NCBI GenBank assembly: GCA_009691705.1
Contig: SIAR01000009.1
Location: 1-64,000, forward strand
Direction: 5' to 3'
DNA from: Phycisphaerales bacterium
GTDB taxonomy: Bacteria > Planctomycetota > Phycisphaerae > Phycisphaerales > SM1A02
DNA length: 64,000 nt
Within the stretch, counting starts at the first letter, position 1; each line of letters starts with the position of its first letter. Made by a program: the position numbers and the translations under genes. The notes under the pieces were generated by a model. That model was not told the origin of the DNA. It saw only the letters and a list, made by a program, of their open reading frames with translations, and made no database searches. This document shows, one piece after another, positions 1-9,165 of the stretch.

Positions 1-70
<70 letters not shown>

Positions 71-124
71 GTCAGGGCGGCAACTATAGCAGCAGGCGGC
101 GGCGCGTCAACAGTGCGAACATCT

Positions 125-442
125 ATGCTCGCCTTTCGTCAATCACTTCAACCGTACCCACTGGACCTCACTATGACACCTGAAACCGCCGCTGCATTCA
201 AACAACTTCATCACGCAGCGCTCGCCGCGAACGTGCTCGACACTAAGACGAAAGAGCTCATCGCAGTCGCCTGCGGCATCTCGCGGCTCTGCGAAAATTG
301 CATCATCCATCATGTGAAAGCCGCCAAGACTGCTGGCGCCACACTTCAAGAACTGCACGAAACACTTGACGTCTGCACGCTGATGAATGGTGGACCAGCA
401 ACCGTGTATGGCAAGAAGGCGATCGAGGCCTACGGCGCGTGA
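125..442 (+). CDS. carboxymuconolactone decarboxylase / AhpD-like protein
   Basis: Small helical protein of the CMD/AhpD-like family. The core has the family pattern KTKELIAVACGISRLCENC followed by IIHH, so the CxxC redox pair and the nearby His of AhpD-type proteins are present. A GGP-x-x-Y segment lies near the C-terminus. Family members are peroxidase-linked thiol reductases or decarboxylases; the substrate cannot be told from sequence. ATG at 125 keeps the N-terminal YP segment seen in relatives; GTG at 113 and ATG at 173 are alternatives. The stop overlaps the GTG start of the next gene by 4 bases, so the two are probably co-transcribed. Confidence 0.8.
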   Translation: MLAFRQSLQPYPLDLTMTPETAAAFKQLHHAALAANVLDTKTKELIAVACGISRLCENCIIHHVKAAKTAGATLQELHETLDVCTLMNGGPATVYGKKAIEAYGA

Positions 443-1977
443 TCGTGCCGCGCGCGCGACTGAGAACGACTTGTCTTTCGACGACTTGTCTTTTCTGGAT
501 CACCACACTCGCGATCTTTCTCGCGTGGTCACTGGGCACGCTTGCGACCCAAGGAAACCTTCCACTCGATCACATTGACATTCTCGCGTGGGGCCCGAGT
601 TGGCAACTTTGTTACTGGAAGCATCCACCACTTCCTGCATGGATCGCAGAAGCACTGAGCGTCGCAACCGATCGCGCGATTTGGCCCCAGTTCTTTCTCG
701 GCCCCGCGATGACAGCGATCGCCACTTGGATCGTCTGGCGCGCTGCGCTTGAAGTTGTCGGTCCGTGGCGCGCACTCATCGCCGCGCTCTTCGTGCAAGG
801 ATGCATCTTCTATAACCAAGGTTGCGATGTCTTCAATCACAACTCGGTGCAGTTGCCATTTCTGGCCGCGGCAATGTGGGCTGGATGGCGCGCGATCAAT
901 GGATCCCTTCTTGGCTGGATCGCCTTTGGATTCTTCAGTGCCGTGGCGGTGTATGGAAAGTATTCCGCTGCACTTCCTGCGGGAGCGGTGGTGCTCTTCA
1001 CACTCACGAGCCGCGAACGCCGCGCCCTCTGGAAGGGGGCGGGACCGTGGCTTGCGATCCTGGTAGGGCTCGTCACGATCGCTCCCCACGTGTATGGCAT
1101 GTGGCAGATCGACTTCTCACCTCTGCGAACTCCCTTTGCGCGGCAACACGAGCCCGAACCTTGGTGGGGACGCTTCACCTCTCCGCTGGAGTTTCTCATC
1201 GCAACCATCGGCGCACTCTGCGGCGTGTGGCTCTTCCTCTTTGTGCTCTTTTCTGGCGCGCCGAACAAACGCGGTGATGCGACCATCGAAGCGGGGCCCA
1301 TGACACGGGCGAGTGCGGGTGCGGGTGGGTACTACGCGTTCGTGATCATCGTTCCCGTGGCGATTGCGATGGCGCTCTCTGCGCTACTCAACTTGCGCTT
1401 GCTGGGACTTTGGGCTCTGCCGTGGTTTCCGTTCATTGGACTCGCCGGCGTGCTCTTCATCACCCGTCCGATCCTCGCTGGCGGACTTCGCGCGATGTGG
1501 ATTACTTGGATTCTCTTCGCGGGTGGAATGTTGCTCTTTGCGATGAGCCGCAACATAGTGCGCCCATACATCAGCGGCTACATCGCGAATGTGAAGCATC
1601 CGGGAGAAGCGCTGGCTCGCGCGGCTGAAGACTTTTGGATAGCAAACGCGGGGGTGACTGCGGGTGGCAATCCTGCCCCGCTCACGATTGTCATCGGCGA
1701 CATGTTTAGCGCAGGAAACATCGCCGTTTATGGAAATTTCCATCCCGATGTCTTGGTCGATGGAATCCCGGCGCGTTCACCTTGGATAGACCTGGCACGA
1801 ATCAAGAGTGAAGGTGCGCTGCTCGTCTGGCGCGGAAAGGGCGGCGCGCCCACTAATCTTGCCAAACTCGGAGTGGTCACGGCAACCAAGTCCATCGCAC
1901 TGCCGCCACGGACGGCCGCCCCGGTGCCAGCCATGGATTATGGGCTCGCAGTTATCTCGCCAAAAATCGCCGAATGA
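439..1977 (+). CDS. GT39-type membrane glycosyltransferase (PMT_2/ArnT-like)
   Basis: A 512-residue polytopic membrane protein with about ten hydrophobic segments. Acidic residues follow the first membrane segment (LDHID, residues 43-47), and the KHPPLPAW motif at residues 61-68 is characteristic of the dolichyl-phosphate-mannose/ArnT-like GT-C family. Such enzymes transfer a sugar from a polyprenyl-phosphate donor to lipid or protein on the outer face of the membrane. The GTG start at 439 overlaps the upstream gene by 4 bases. Donor and acceptor are unknown; nearby genes do not specify a pathway. Confidence 0.8.
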   Translation: MIVPRARLRTTCLSTTCLFWITTLAIFLAWSLGTLATQGNLPLDHIDILAWGPSWQLCYWKHPPLPAWIAEALSVATDRAIWPQFFLGPAMTAIATWIVWRAALEVVGPWRALIAALFVQGCIFYNQGCDVFNHNSVQLPFLAAAMWAGWRAINGSLLGWIAFGFFSAVAVYGKYSAALPAGAVVLFTLTSRERRALWKGAGPWLAILVGLVTIAPHVYGMWQIDFSPLRTPFARQHEPEPWWGRFTSPLEFLIATIGALCGVWLFLFVLFSGAPNKRGDATIEAGPMTRASAGAGGYYAFVIIVPVAIAMALSALLNLRLLGLWALPWFPFIGLAGVLFITRPILAGGLRAMWITWILFAGGMLLFAMSRNIVRPYISGYIANVKHPGEALARAAEDFWIANAGVTAGGNPAPLTIVIGDMFSAGNIAVYGNFHPDVLVDGIPARSPWIDLARIKSEGALLVWRGKGGAPTNLAKLGVVTATKSIALPPRTAAPVPAMDYGLAVISPKIAE

Positions 1978-2043
1978 ACGAAACCAATTGCGAATCGGTG
2001 CGAATATGATGGGGTCAGTCACTCGCACCCCCTAAGAGAACCG

Positions 2044-2355
2044 ATGATCAAAGACGTTATTCGCATTCGTAAGTACCCAAATCGCCGTCTCTATGACACC
2101 AGTCGCAGTGCGTTCATAACCGCCTCCGAACTGCACGAAACCGTTCGCAGTGGACGGCATGTCGAAGTCGTTGATAGCGCCACAGGCGTCGATATCACGA
2201 ACATTATTCTCCTCAATTCGATCATTGAGCGTGACCCGGCTCGCATATTGGCGATCCCATCAGCTGTCTTTCACGCGATGATCAATGGAGACGAGGCGAC
2301 CGTTCAAGCGTGCTGCGGTGCCCGCGAATGCGCGGCCTCGACCAACAACCACTGA
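2044..2355 (+). CDS. PHB/PHA accumulation regulator DNA-binding domain protein (PhaR-like)
   Basis: A 103-residue protein whose N-terminal two thirds match the PHA/PHB accumulation regulator DNA-binding domain. The signature is RIRKYPNRRLYDTSRSAFIT, followed by a segment ending in an IIERDP motif. PhaR binds DNA and polyhydroxyalkanoate granules to control storage-polymer genes. Here the protein is little more than the DNA-binding domain, and no pha synthesis genes are in the window, so a role in PHA control is uncertain. Convergent with the MFS gene downstream. Confidence 0.8.
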   Translation: MIKDVIRIRKYPNRRLYDTSRSAFITASELHETVRSGRHVEVVDSATGVDITNIILLNSIIERDPARILAIPSAVFHAMINGDEATVQACCGARECAASTNNH

Positions 2356-2371
2356 GTCTTCGAGTCACTGA

Positions 2372-3613
2372 TCACGTCGTCTGATCGGGCTCTTGCTGCA
2401 CCATCGTTCGTAGTTTTCTGATCTCTGGAAATAGACCAGCGATCGATCCAACCACGATGAGTGTGCCGATGCCGCCACTAACAACGCTCACGACTGGTCC
2501 AAAGAATCGCGCAACGAGTCCGCTCTCGAATGCTCCGAGTTCGTTGCTGCACTCAATGAAGAGCGAGTTGACCGCGCTCACCCGTCCTCGCAACTCATTT
2601 GGAGTGCGTGTCTGCACGAGTGTGTGACGGATGATCACGCTGACGTTGTCGACTGCGCCTGAGATGAAGAGCGCGAGCATGCTCACCCAAATCGATGTCG
2701 AGAGTCCAAAGACAATCATGCACGCGCCGAAGACTCCCACGCTGAGCAGCAGTGCCGGACCCGCGTAACGCATGCGCGGCCGCGCGGCGATCCAAACTGC
2801 CATCAGGAATGCGCCGATGTACGGTGATGCTTTGAGCCAGCCAAGAAGCATTGGACCGCCCCCAAGTATCTCATCCGCGTAGATCGGTAGTAGCGCAGTT
2901 GCCCCGCCCAGGAGTACCCCAAACAGATCGAGCGTGAGCGTTGCCAAGATCGCGCGCTCTTTATAAATGTGACTCATGCCAGCGAGCAGCGAGCGCACTG
3001 TGAGCGTGGCATTCGCACGCGCCTCTTCGCGCGGATTCAGTTGCAGCGCGAGCACTCCCATCACTGCGATGAGCGCGCCGCAGATAAGAAAGATCACCCA
3101 ACTTGGGACTCCCAAACCGAGAAGTGCACCCGCCGTGACAGGACCAAGCACCGCCGCCGCTTGAAAGATGCCGCTATTCCAGGTGACCGCATTCTCGAAG
3201 TTTTCAGGTCGCACGAGCAGAGGCAAGAGCGAACTGCGGCTAGGACCGTTGAAACTGCGCACGCATCCCGAGGTGACTAGCAGCGCGTACCAAACCCACA
3301 TCGGTGCCTGCATCGAACTTGCCAACGCAAAGGCACCGCAGACGACGACGAATCCAGCTTGTGTGAGCGCGATGATGCGCTTGCGACTGTGGCGGTCGGC
3401 TACATGACCCGAGACGAGGGCAAGCACAACAACCGGAAGTGCGCGGGCGAGTCCCGCCATCCCAAGCACCAACGCATCGTGCGTGCGCAGCCAGAGATCC
3501 CACAGGATGACAGTCGTGAGCATTTGCAGACCGAATCCCGAAAAGGCGAAGCCGACCGCGAATATCGCATAGTTGCGTTCGCGTATCGCGCGGGTCATCT
3601 GAGAGCTCTGCAC
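2372..3613 (-). CDS. MFS transporter, EntS/MFS_3-like
   Basis: A 413-residue major facilitator with about twelve hydrophobic segments. The loop GHVADRHSRKR after the second helix is the usual MFS motif (G-x-x-x-D-R-x-x-R-R). Overall character (N-terminal RNYAIFAVG; internal NGPSRSSLLPLLV) matches the enterobactin-exporter/MFS_3 group, which exports small molecules. ATG at 3598 is an alternative start. It is divergent from nagZ across a 64-base gap. Substrate unknown. Confidence 0.82.
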   Translation of the reverse strand: MQSSQMTRAIRERNYAIFAVGFAFSGFGLQMLTTVILWDLWLRTHDALVLGMAGLARALPVVVLALVSGHVADRHSRKRIIALTQAGFVVVCGAFALASSMQAPMWVWYALLVTSGCVRSFNGPSRSSLLPLLVRPENFENAVTWNSGIFQAAAVLGPVTAGALLGLGVPSWVIFLICGALIAVMGVLALQLNPREEARANATLTVRSLLAGMSHIYKERAILATLTLDLFGVLLGGATALLPIYADEILGGGPMLLGWLKASPYIGAFLMAVWIAARPRMRYAGPALLLSVGVFGACMIVFGLSTSIWVSMLALFISGAVDNVSVIIRHTLVQTRTPNELRGRVSAVNSLFIECSNELGAFESGLVARFFGPVVSVVSGGIGTLIVVGSIAGLFPEIRKLRTMVQQEPDQTT

Positions 3614-3677
3614 GTCCTATCTCTACAACAAATTCGCTCAGCGCGATTATCGGTGCGCGGCGGTTACCTTTCGCGCC

Positions 3678-4676
3678 ATGGCAACAGCAGCAGATCGCAG
3701 GATGGCAGCGCGCCTTTTGTGCGTGGGTTTTGACGGGCCGGTCGTCAACGATGCAGCGCGCGAGATGATTCACGCGGGTGTGAGCGGCGTGATTCTCTTT
3801 GCGCGCAATGCAACGAGCCACGCTGCACTGGCAACGATTGCGGCCGCGGTCAAGGAGTGCGCGCGCGAGGTCGCAGGCGGCAAGATATTCGTCTCAATCG
3901 ATCACGAAGGTGGACGGGTGGTGCGGTTGCGAGAAGGGATGACTTCGGTCGCAGCGATGCGGGAGATTGGATCGGCCGGCGCTGCCGAGGCCGCGCGCGT
4001 TGGTGGCGTGTTCGCGCGCGAGTTGCGCAGCGCGAACATCGATCTTGACTTTGCACCGGTTGTTGATGTCGATAGCAATCCAGCAAATCCAGTTATTGGA
4101 GAACGGTCGTTCAGTCGCGATTCTTCGGTGGTCGCCCAGTGCGCGGTCGCGTTCATCAGCGCGCTGCAGGCGGGTTCAGTTGCGGCGTGCGCGAAACACT
4201 TTCCTGGTCACGGCGATACAGATGTTGACAGCCATCTGGCGCTTCCTAGGCTCTCTCATGCGATTGAACGTCTGCGCGCCATCGAGTTGCCGCCTTTCAT
4301 CGCTGCGACGCGCGCGCAGGTCGCCTCGATCATGACCGCCCACGTCGTCTTTGAGGCGATTGATGCCGGTGTTCCCGCAACCATGAGTCGCAAGGTCATC
4401 GAGGGAGTGCTGCGCGAAGAGCTCGGCTTCGAAGGGGTCGTCTTCAGCGACTGTCTCGAGATGGAAGCAATCGCCGGAACGATGGGTACCGGCGAAGCGG
4501 CGGTGCGGGCGATCGAAGCTGGAGTCGACTGCCTCTTGATCTGCCACCGACTCGATCGACAGCGCGATGCGATTGAGGCGTTGGCGATGGCGCTCGCCAG
4601 TGGACGGTTACCGCGCGCGCGGGTGCTGCAGGCAACTGCGCGAATCGACGTGATGATGCAGAAGTTCGGGCGCTAG
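3678..4676 (+). CDS. nagZ: beta-N-acetylhexosaminidase, glycoside hydrolase family 3 (NagZ-like)
   Basis: A 332-residue single-domain GH3 enzyme, the usual NagZ length. It has SIDHEGGRV (residues 73-81), the substrate-binding KHFPGHGDT loop (173-181) that supplies the His/Asp general-acid pair, and FSDCLEM with the nucleophile Asp at about 258. NagZ removes N-acetylglucosamine from muropeptides in the cytoplasm during peptidoglycan recycling. No signal peptide is seen, which fits. The last four bases overlap the convergent mntR-like gene. Confidence 0.9.
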   Translation: MATAADRRMAARLLCVGFDGPVVNDAAREMIHAGVSGVILFARNATSHAALATIAAAVKECAREVAGGKIFVSIDHEGGRVVRLREGMTSVAAMREIGSAGAAEAARVGGVFARELRSANIDLDFAPVVDVDSNPANPVIGERSFSRDSSVVAQCAVAFISALQAGSVAACAKHFPGHGDTDVDSHLALPRLSHAIERLRAIELPPFIAATRAQVASIMTAHVVFEAIDAGVPATMSRKVIEGVLREELGFEGVVFSDCLEMEAIAGTMGTGEAAVRAIEAGVDCLLICHRLDRQRDAIEALAMALASGRLPRARVLQATARIDVMMQKFGR

Positions 4677-5098
4677 GCGCGGGCGAGAAAGCGGCGCATC
4701 GCGCGCAGGGTCGTCGCGCTTGTGTGGTGTTCGATTCCCTCGGCATCGCGCAGAGCCTGCGTTAGCGGCACCCCGATGGCTTGCAGAATCGCAAGCACGG
4801 TCGCATGGCGCGCTCGGGCGGCGCGAGCGAGGCGGATGCCAGCGGGGGTGAGTGTGATTGGGCCGTGGCGATCCTTTATCGCGAAGCCTTCCGTGACGAG
4901 TCTGCGCACGATGCGCACCACCGTGACGTGCGAAACGCGCATGAACAGCGCCAAATCGCGCACGCGGCAAGTGCCAGACTTGCCGCATATCTCGTCGACC
5001 GCCTCGGTGTAGTCATCGAAGGTCTCGGTCGCATGATCGCTGCGGGTCTTGATGAATCGCTCTCTTGCTGCTGTGGTTGGCATTGGATTGCGCGCCAT
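4673..5098 (-). CDS. mntR: MntR-type DtxR-family metal-dependent repressor
   Basis: A 141-residue protein with a winged helix (residues about 30-80) and the short MntR-type dimerisation domain. The manganese-ligand positions known from Bacillus subtilis MntR appear to be present: Asp and Glu in DDYTEAVDEI, His in RARHATV, and Glu, Glu, His in DAEGIEHH. It is expected to repress Mn(II) uptake genes when manganese-loaded. It is divergent from the uptake operon with only 37 bases between start codons, so it very likely controls that operon and itself. ATG at 5083 is a possible alternative start. Confidence 0.9.
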   Translation of the reverse strand: MARNPMPTTAARERFIKTRSDHATETFDDYTEAVDEICGKSGTCRVRDLALFMRVSHVTVVRIVRRLVTEGFAIKDRHGPITLTPAGIRLARAARARHATVLAILQAIGVPLTQALRDAEGIEHHTSATTLRAMRRFLARA

Positions 5099-5127
5099 TG
5101 TTGCAGAGATCGTGCGACATGCCTAGG

Positions 5128-5145
5128 ATGTAGCCATGGCTACAT
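5128..5145. promoter_or_regulatory. 18-bp perfect palindrome over the start codon of the metal-binding protein gene; candidate MntR operator
   Basis: ATGTAGCCATGGCTACAT is a perfect inverted repeat with no spacer. It lies at the right edge of the 37-base gap between mntR and the uptake operon and contains the ATG (5136-5138) of the binding-protein gene. A second short palindrome, CCTAGG, is just upstream at 5122-5127. MntR and other DtxR-family repressors bind palindromes of about 18-22 bp, so this is the best operator candidate in the locus. Binding is an inference. Confidence 0.5.
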
Positions 5146-6119
5146 TTGCCAATGGGCGCGCTTGGGTGACGGCAGCGTTGGCACTGCTGATCCTGATCGC
5201 ACAGCTCGGATGGCAGCAGAGCGCTGCGAAACTTCAGATCGTGGCAACCACCGGAATGATCGGCGACATGGTGCAGCGCATCGTGGGTGACCGCGCCGAT
5301 GTCACGACACTGATGGGCGAGGGGGTCGATCCCCATCTTTACAAAGTGACTGTTTCTGATGTTCGCGCGCTCGCCGATGCCGACGTGGTGATTGCCAACG
5401 GACTCATGCTTGAAGGACGCATGGGCGACGTCTTTGCAAAGTTGCGCAGACGAGGTCGACTTGTGATCGAAGCGGGGGCAAGTCTCACCCAGACGCAGCT
5501 GTTGCACAGCGACGGCTCGCACGGTCATCCCGATCCACACATCTGGATGGATCCCACAATCTGGTCGCAGTGCGCGGCGCATGTTGCAGACGAACTCTCG
5601 GTGCGCGATCCTGCAAATGCATCGCTCTATCGGGCCAATGTCGCGGCTCTCGGGCGCGAGTGGATCGATGCTGACCGAGCGATCGCGCAGGCGATTGCCT
5701 CGGTTGAACCAAAGCGCCGCGTGCTCGTGACGGCTCACGATGCGTTTGCCTACTTCGGTCGCCGCTACGGCGTCGAAGTCACTGGAATCCAAGGCATTTC
5801 GACCGAAAGCGAGTCTGGTCTTGATGACATACGTCGTTTGATCGATCTGCTCGTGACGCGAAATGTGCCTGCAGTCTTTGTTGAGACGAGCGTCTCAGAC
5901 AAGAATGTGCTGGCCCTGGTCGAAGGGGCGCGGGCCCGCGATCACACGATCATCATTGGGGGATCGCTCTACTCAGATGCGATGGGTGAAGCTGGCACTC
6001 CCCAAGGCACGTACACGGGCATGATCAAGAAGAATGCCCACACGATCGTTGCCGCGCTTGGCGGCGATGCACACAGACTTACAACATCGCCAGCCGAATC
6101 GGAAGGGAACACCAAATGA
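5136..6119 (+). CDS. Mn/Zn ABC transporter substrate-binding protein (TroA/MntA/ZnuA family)
   Basis: A 327-residue cluster A-I metal-binding protein. An N-terminal hydrophobic segment (residues 10-25) works as signal or anchor, and there is no lipobox Cys. Likely metal ligands are His67 (GVDPHLY), His135 (HPDPHIW), His201 (TAHDAFAYF) and Asp281 (LYSDAMG). This His-His-His-Asp set is like TroA, which binds Zn or Mn. It lacks the long His-rich loop of ZnuA, which together with the MntR neighbour favours manganese. It is first in a four-gene operon and overlaps the ATPase gene by 4 bases. Confidence 0.92.
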   Translation: MATFANGRAWVTAALALLILIAQLGWQQSAAKLQIVATTGMIGDMVQRIVGDRADVTTLMGEGVDPHLYKVTVSDVRALADADVVIANGLMLEGRMGDVFAKLRRRGRLVIEAGASLTQTQLLHSDGSHGHPDPHIWMDPTIWSQCAAHVADELSVRDPANASLYRANVAALGREWIDADRAIAQAIASVEPKRRVLVTAHDAFAYFGRRYGVEVTGIQGISTESESGLDDIRRLIDLLVTRNVPAVFVETSVSDKNVLALVEGARARDHTIIIGGSLYSDAMGEAGTPQGTYTGMIKKNAHTIVAALGGDAHRLTTSPAESEGNTK

Positions 6120-6931
6120 CCACCGCAGATCAGCCAGCGTCCGCCCACCCAACTGGGTGTGAACACTCGAGCACGAGTCCGCTCTCGATTCATGCGTTGA
6201 CTGTGGCATATCACCGCCGACCAGTGTTGTGGGATGTCGACCTCGACGTACCAGCGCAATCAATCGTTGGCGTGATTGGTCCAAACGGCGCTGGCAAGAG
6301 CACACTCTTGAAAGCCTGTCTCGGACTCATTCCAATCTCGTCGGGCAAAGTGCGCGTCTATGGCAAGCCTTACGAAGAGCAGCGTGCGCTGGTTGGGTAT
6401 GTGCCACAGCGCGAGAGTGTCGACTGGGACTTTCCTGTCACCGCGTTGGAGGTCGTCATGATGGGAACATTCGGTCGCCTTGGATGGTTTCACCGCGCAG
6501 GCAAGCAAGAGCGCGCGAAGGCACGCGAAGCGCTCGACAGTGTTGGACTCGCAGATGAATCGCATCAGCAGATCGGACAGCTCTCTGGTGGACAGCAACA
6601 GCGCGTCTTTCTGGCGCGCGCGCTGGCCCAATCGGCGCAGCTATATCTGATGGACGAACCTTTCGCATCAGTCGATGCCGCCACCGAGCAAGCGATCATT
6701 GCTGTGCTGCGACGCATGCGCGGTGAGGGACGCACCGTGATAGTTGTGCATCACGACCTCGAAACTGCGCGCGAGTATTTCGATTGGGTGATCCTGTTGA
6801 ACACGCGCGTGGTTGCCAGTGGACCGACCGCAACGACGATGACCCATGAACGACTGCGCCAAACGTATGGCGGCCGCCTCACACTGCTCGACGAAGCTGC
6901 GCAGCGCATGCAGAAGGCGCAACTGGGATGA
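6116..6931 (+). CDS. Mn/Zn ABC transporter ATPase (MntB/ZnuC/SitB family)
   Basis: A 271-residue ABC ATPase with Walker A GPNGAGKST (55-63), signature LSGGQQQR (156-163), Walker B LYLMDEP (176-182) and the switch His in VVHHD. QRESVDWDFPVTALEVVMMG is the pattern typical of manganese/iron cluster A-I transporters. It energises import through the two membrane proteins encoded downstream. The ATG overlaps the preceding stop (ATGA), and the stop overlaps the next start the same way, so translation is coupled. Confidence 0.93.
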   Translation: MTTADQPASAHPTGCEHSSTSPLSIHALTVAYHRRPVLWDVDLDVPAQSIVGVIGPNGAGKSTLLKACLGLIPISSGKVRVYGKPYEEQRALVGYVPQRESVDWDFPVTALEVVMMGTFGRLGWFHRAGKQERAKAREALDSVGLADESHQQIGQLSGGQQQRVFLARALAQSAQLYLMDEPFASVDAATEQAIIAVLRRMRGEGRTVIVVHHDLETAREYFDWVILLNTRVVASGPTATTMTHERLRQTYGGRLTLLDEAAQRMQKAQLG

Positions 6932-7815
6932 TCGGGTTGGATTACAACACGCAAGTCGTCGCTGCCGCAACGGCACTGCTCGGCGGCGCAGCGGGAGTCG
7001 CTGGATGTCTGCTTCTCTTGCGTCGCCGCGCACTCATGGGCGATGCACTGGGACACGCCACACTTCCTGGAATTGCTGCGGCATATCTGGTCTCTGTTGC
7101 GATGGGTGGAACAGGCAAAGAACCGTGGATCTTGCTGGCCGGCGCCGCAGTTGGCGCGATTGCCGGAGTCATCGCAGTGCTTGTGATTCGGCGCGGCGCG
7201 CGGGTGAGCGACGAGACGGCGATGGCAATCGTGCTTGGCGCATTCTTCGGTCTCGGCACGGCGCTGCTGACGGTGATTCAAGCCTCGCCCAAAGGACACC
7301 AAGCGGGGCTCTCGAGTTTCATTCTCGGTCACGCCGCATCAATGGTGGCGAGCGACCTGCGCGCAGCGTCGATTGTGGCGCTTGCCTGCGTCGCGCTCGT
7401 GGTGTTGCTCACCAAAGAGTTGCGGTTGCTTTGCTTCGACGAATCGTTCGCCCGCACGATTGGCCGTCCTGTGCGCTGGCTTGATGCACTCGTGCTGCTG
7501 ATTGTCACAGCAGTTGTGATTGCAGGATTGCAAGCGGTCGGGCTGATACTGATTCTTGCGCTCCTCATCTTGCCCGCAACTGCAGCGCGCCTATGCACCG
7601 ATCGATTCGCCACGTTGCTGCCACTCGCAGCAGCGCTGGGTGCAGTCAGCGGCGTCGGAGGCACACTCGTGAGCTCGTCCGCGCCAAACCTTCCCACTGG
7701 TCCATGCATTGTGCTCTTCGCCGCGGCACTCTTCGCGGTCGCGCTGATCTTCGCTCCGCGCCGCGGGTTGCTAGCGCGGGCAAGCGCGTCGCGCGTTCGA
7801 GGGTCACCCTCATGA
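6928..7815 (+). CDS. Mn/Zn ABC transporter permease (ABC-3 family), first of two
   Basis: A 295-residue ABC-3 family membrane protein with about eight hydrophobic segments. It has the early motif RRRALMGDALGHATLPGI and the cytoplasmic segment ELRLLCFDESFARTIGRP typical of this family. It forms half of the transmembrane channel, probably as a heterodimer with the next gene product. It starts inside the stop of the ATPase gene and ends inside the start of the second permease gene. Confidence 0.92.
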   Translation: MIGLDYNTQVVAAATALLGGAAGVAGCLLLLRRRALMGDALGHATLPGIAAAYLVSVAMGGTGKEPWILLAGAAVGAIAGVIAVLVIRRGARVSDETAMAIVLGAFFGLGTALLTVIQASPKGHQAGLSSFILGHAASMVASDLRAASIVALACVALVVLLTKELRLLCFDESFARTIGRPVRWLDALVLLIVTAVVIAGLQAVGLILILALLILPATAARLCTDRFATLLPLAAALGAVSGVGGTLVSSSAPNLPTGPCIVLFAAALFAVALIFAPRRGLLARASASRVRGSPS

Positions 7816-9161
7816 ACGCATGGACATGGGCAGTCGATGGATGGATCATCGCCATCGGTGCGCTCAGTGCAATTGCGTGCGCTGTGCCAGGCGCATTTCT
7901 TGTGGTACGGCGCACATCGATGGTCGCCGATGCGATCTCGCACGCGGTCTTGCCCGGAATCGCAATTGCATTTCTGCTCTCGGGGACACGCGATCCACTC
8001 TTCATGTTCCTGGGTGCGGCCGCGGCAGGAGTGTTCGCGACACTTGCCTCGGCGTCGCTCGCGCGTTTTGCCCGCATCGACTCTGGCGCGGCACTCGGCA
8101 TCGTCTTCACCACGATGTTCGCCCTCGGACTCCTCTTGATCGTGCAGGTCGCCGACCGCGTCGACCTTGATCCATCGTGCGTGCTCTATGGTGCGGTCGA
8201 GTTAGCGCCACTCGACTCGATACTGATTGCGGGTAGCGAGATACCGCGGGCCGCGCTCGTGCTTGGCGCAGTCACGCTGCTCAACATCGCCTTGGCGTTC
8301 ATCTTCTGGAAGGAACTCAAGTTGATGGCGTTCGACCCCGCGCTCGCGCGCACACTCGGTTGCCGTCCCAAGTTGATGGAGTCGATAGTTCTTGGGATGG
8401 CCGCCGCGACGTGCGTCGCAGCGTTCGAGTCGGTGGGCAGCATTCTCGTTGTGGCGATGATGATCATTCCAGCGGCTGCGGCACGACTTTTCAGCGACCG
8501 ACTCGCGGGAGTCATCGTGGGCGCGATGATCGTCGGCATTGTTGGCGCGGTGCTCGGGCACTGGGTTGCCACATCACTCGCCCCGGGACTAGTGACGGGT
8601 GGTCGTGATGCATCAAGCGCTGGATCAATCGCCGCAACTCTTGGCGCGCTGCTTGTGGTGTGCATCATCATCTCGCCGCGCCGAGGAATCGTGGTGCGTC
8701 TCGCGCATCGGTGGCTGCTCACGCTGCGCATCGCACGAGAAGACGCCCTTGGATTGCTCTGGCGGCTTGATGAAGATGGTCGGGCAGTCGATGTGGCGCA
8801 ACTGCGCGGATTGCTCGTGCGGGGCAGTGCGATTCCAAACTGGTTGGCGCGCGCGGCGATCGCCCGCCTCGTGCGGGATGGCCGCGTCGAGTGTGCCGGA
8901 AATGTTGCGCGACTCACCGCGCATGGCCGAGTCGAGGGAGCATCGCTGGTGCGGTCCCACCGACTATGGGAGATCTATCTCATGCAGCGCCTCGCCATCG
9001 CGAAAGATCACGTGCATTCCACTGCGATGGTGCTCGAACATATCACCGACTCTGCGATGCGCGACAAACTTGCGCGTGAAGAGGGCGGTGTTGGCGATCA
9101 CTCGCAACCGCTTGCAGATCCGCATGGCCGCGCAGTGCCAGAAGCGCCGGGCGAAAAGTAG
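7812..9161 (+). CDS. Mn/Zn ABC transporter permease fused to a C-terminal DtxR-like domain
   Basis: A 449-residue protein. Residues 1 to about 295 are a second ABC-3 permease (RRTSMVADAISHAVLPGI; KELKLMAFDPALARTLGC). Residues about 305-430 form a cytoplasmic DtxR-like module: a winged-helix-like segment beginning EDALGLLWRLDEDG, then RSHRLWEIYLMQRLAI and HVHSTAMVLEHITDSAM. These two segments align with the DtxR metal and dimerisation region and keep the equivalents of His79, Glu83, His98, Glu105 and His106, with Met where DtxR has Cys102. ATG at 7812 overlaps the previous stop (ATGA). The domain may sense cytoplasmic metal and gate or regulate the transporter; that is an inference. Confidence 0.9.
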   Translation: MNAWTWAVDGWIIAIGALSAIACAVPGAFLVVRRTSMVADAISHAVLPGIAIAFLLSGTRDPLFMFLGAAAAGVFATLASASLARFARIDSGAALGIVFTTMFALGLLLIVQVADRVDLDPSCVLYGAVELAPLDSILIAGSEIPRAALVLGAVTLLNIALAFIFWKELKLMAFDPALARTLGCRPKLMESIVLGMAAATCVAAFESVGSILVVAMMIIPAAAARLFSDRLAGVIVGAMIVGIVGAVLGHWVATSLAPGLVTGGRDASSAGSIAATLGALLVVCIIISPRRGIVVRLAHRWLLTLRIAREDALGLLWRLDEDGRAVDVAQLRGLLVRGSAIPNWLARAAIARLVRDGRVECAGNVARLTAHGRVEGASLVRSHRLWEIYLMQRLAIAKDHVHSTAMVLEHITDSAMRDKLAREEGGVGDHSQPLADPHGRAVPEAPGEK

Positions 9162-9165
9162 CGGG

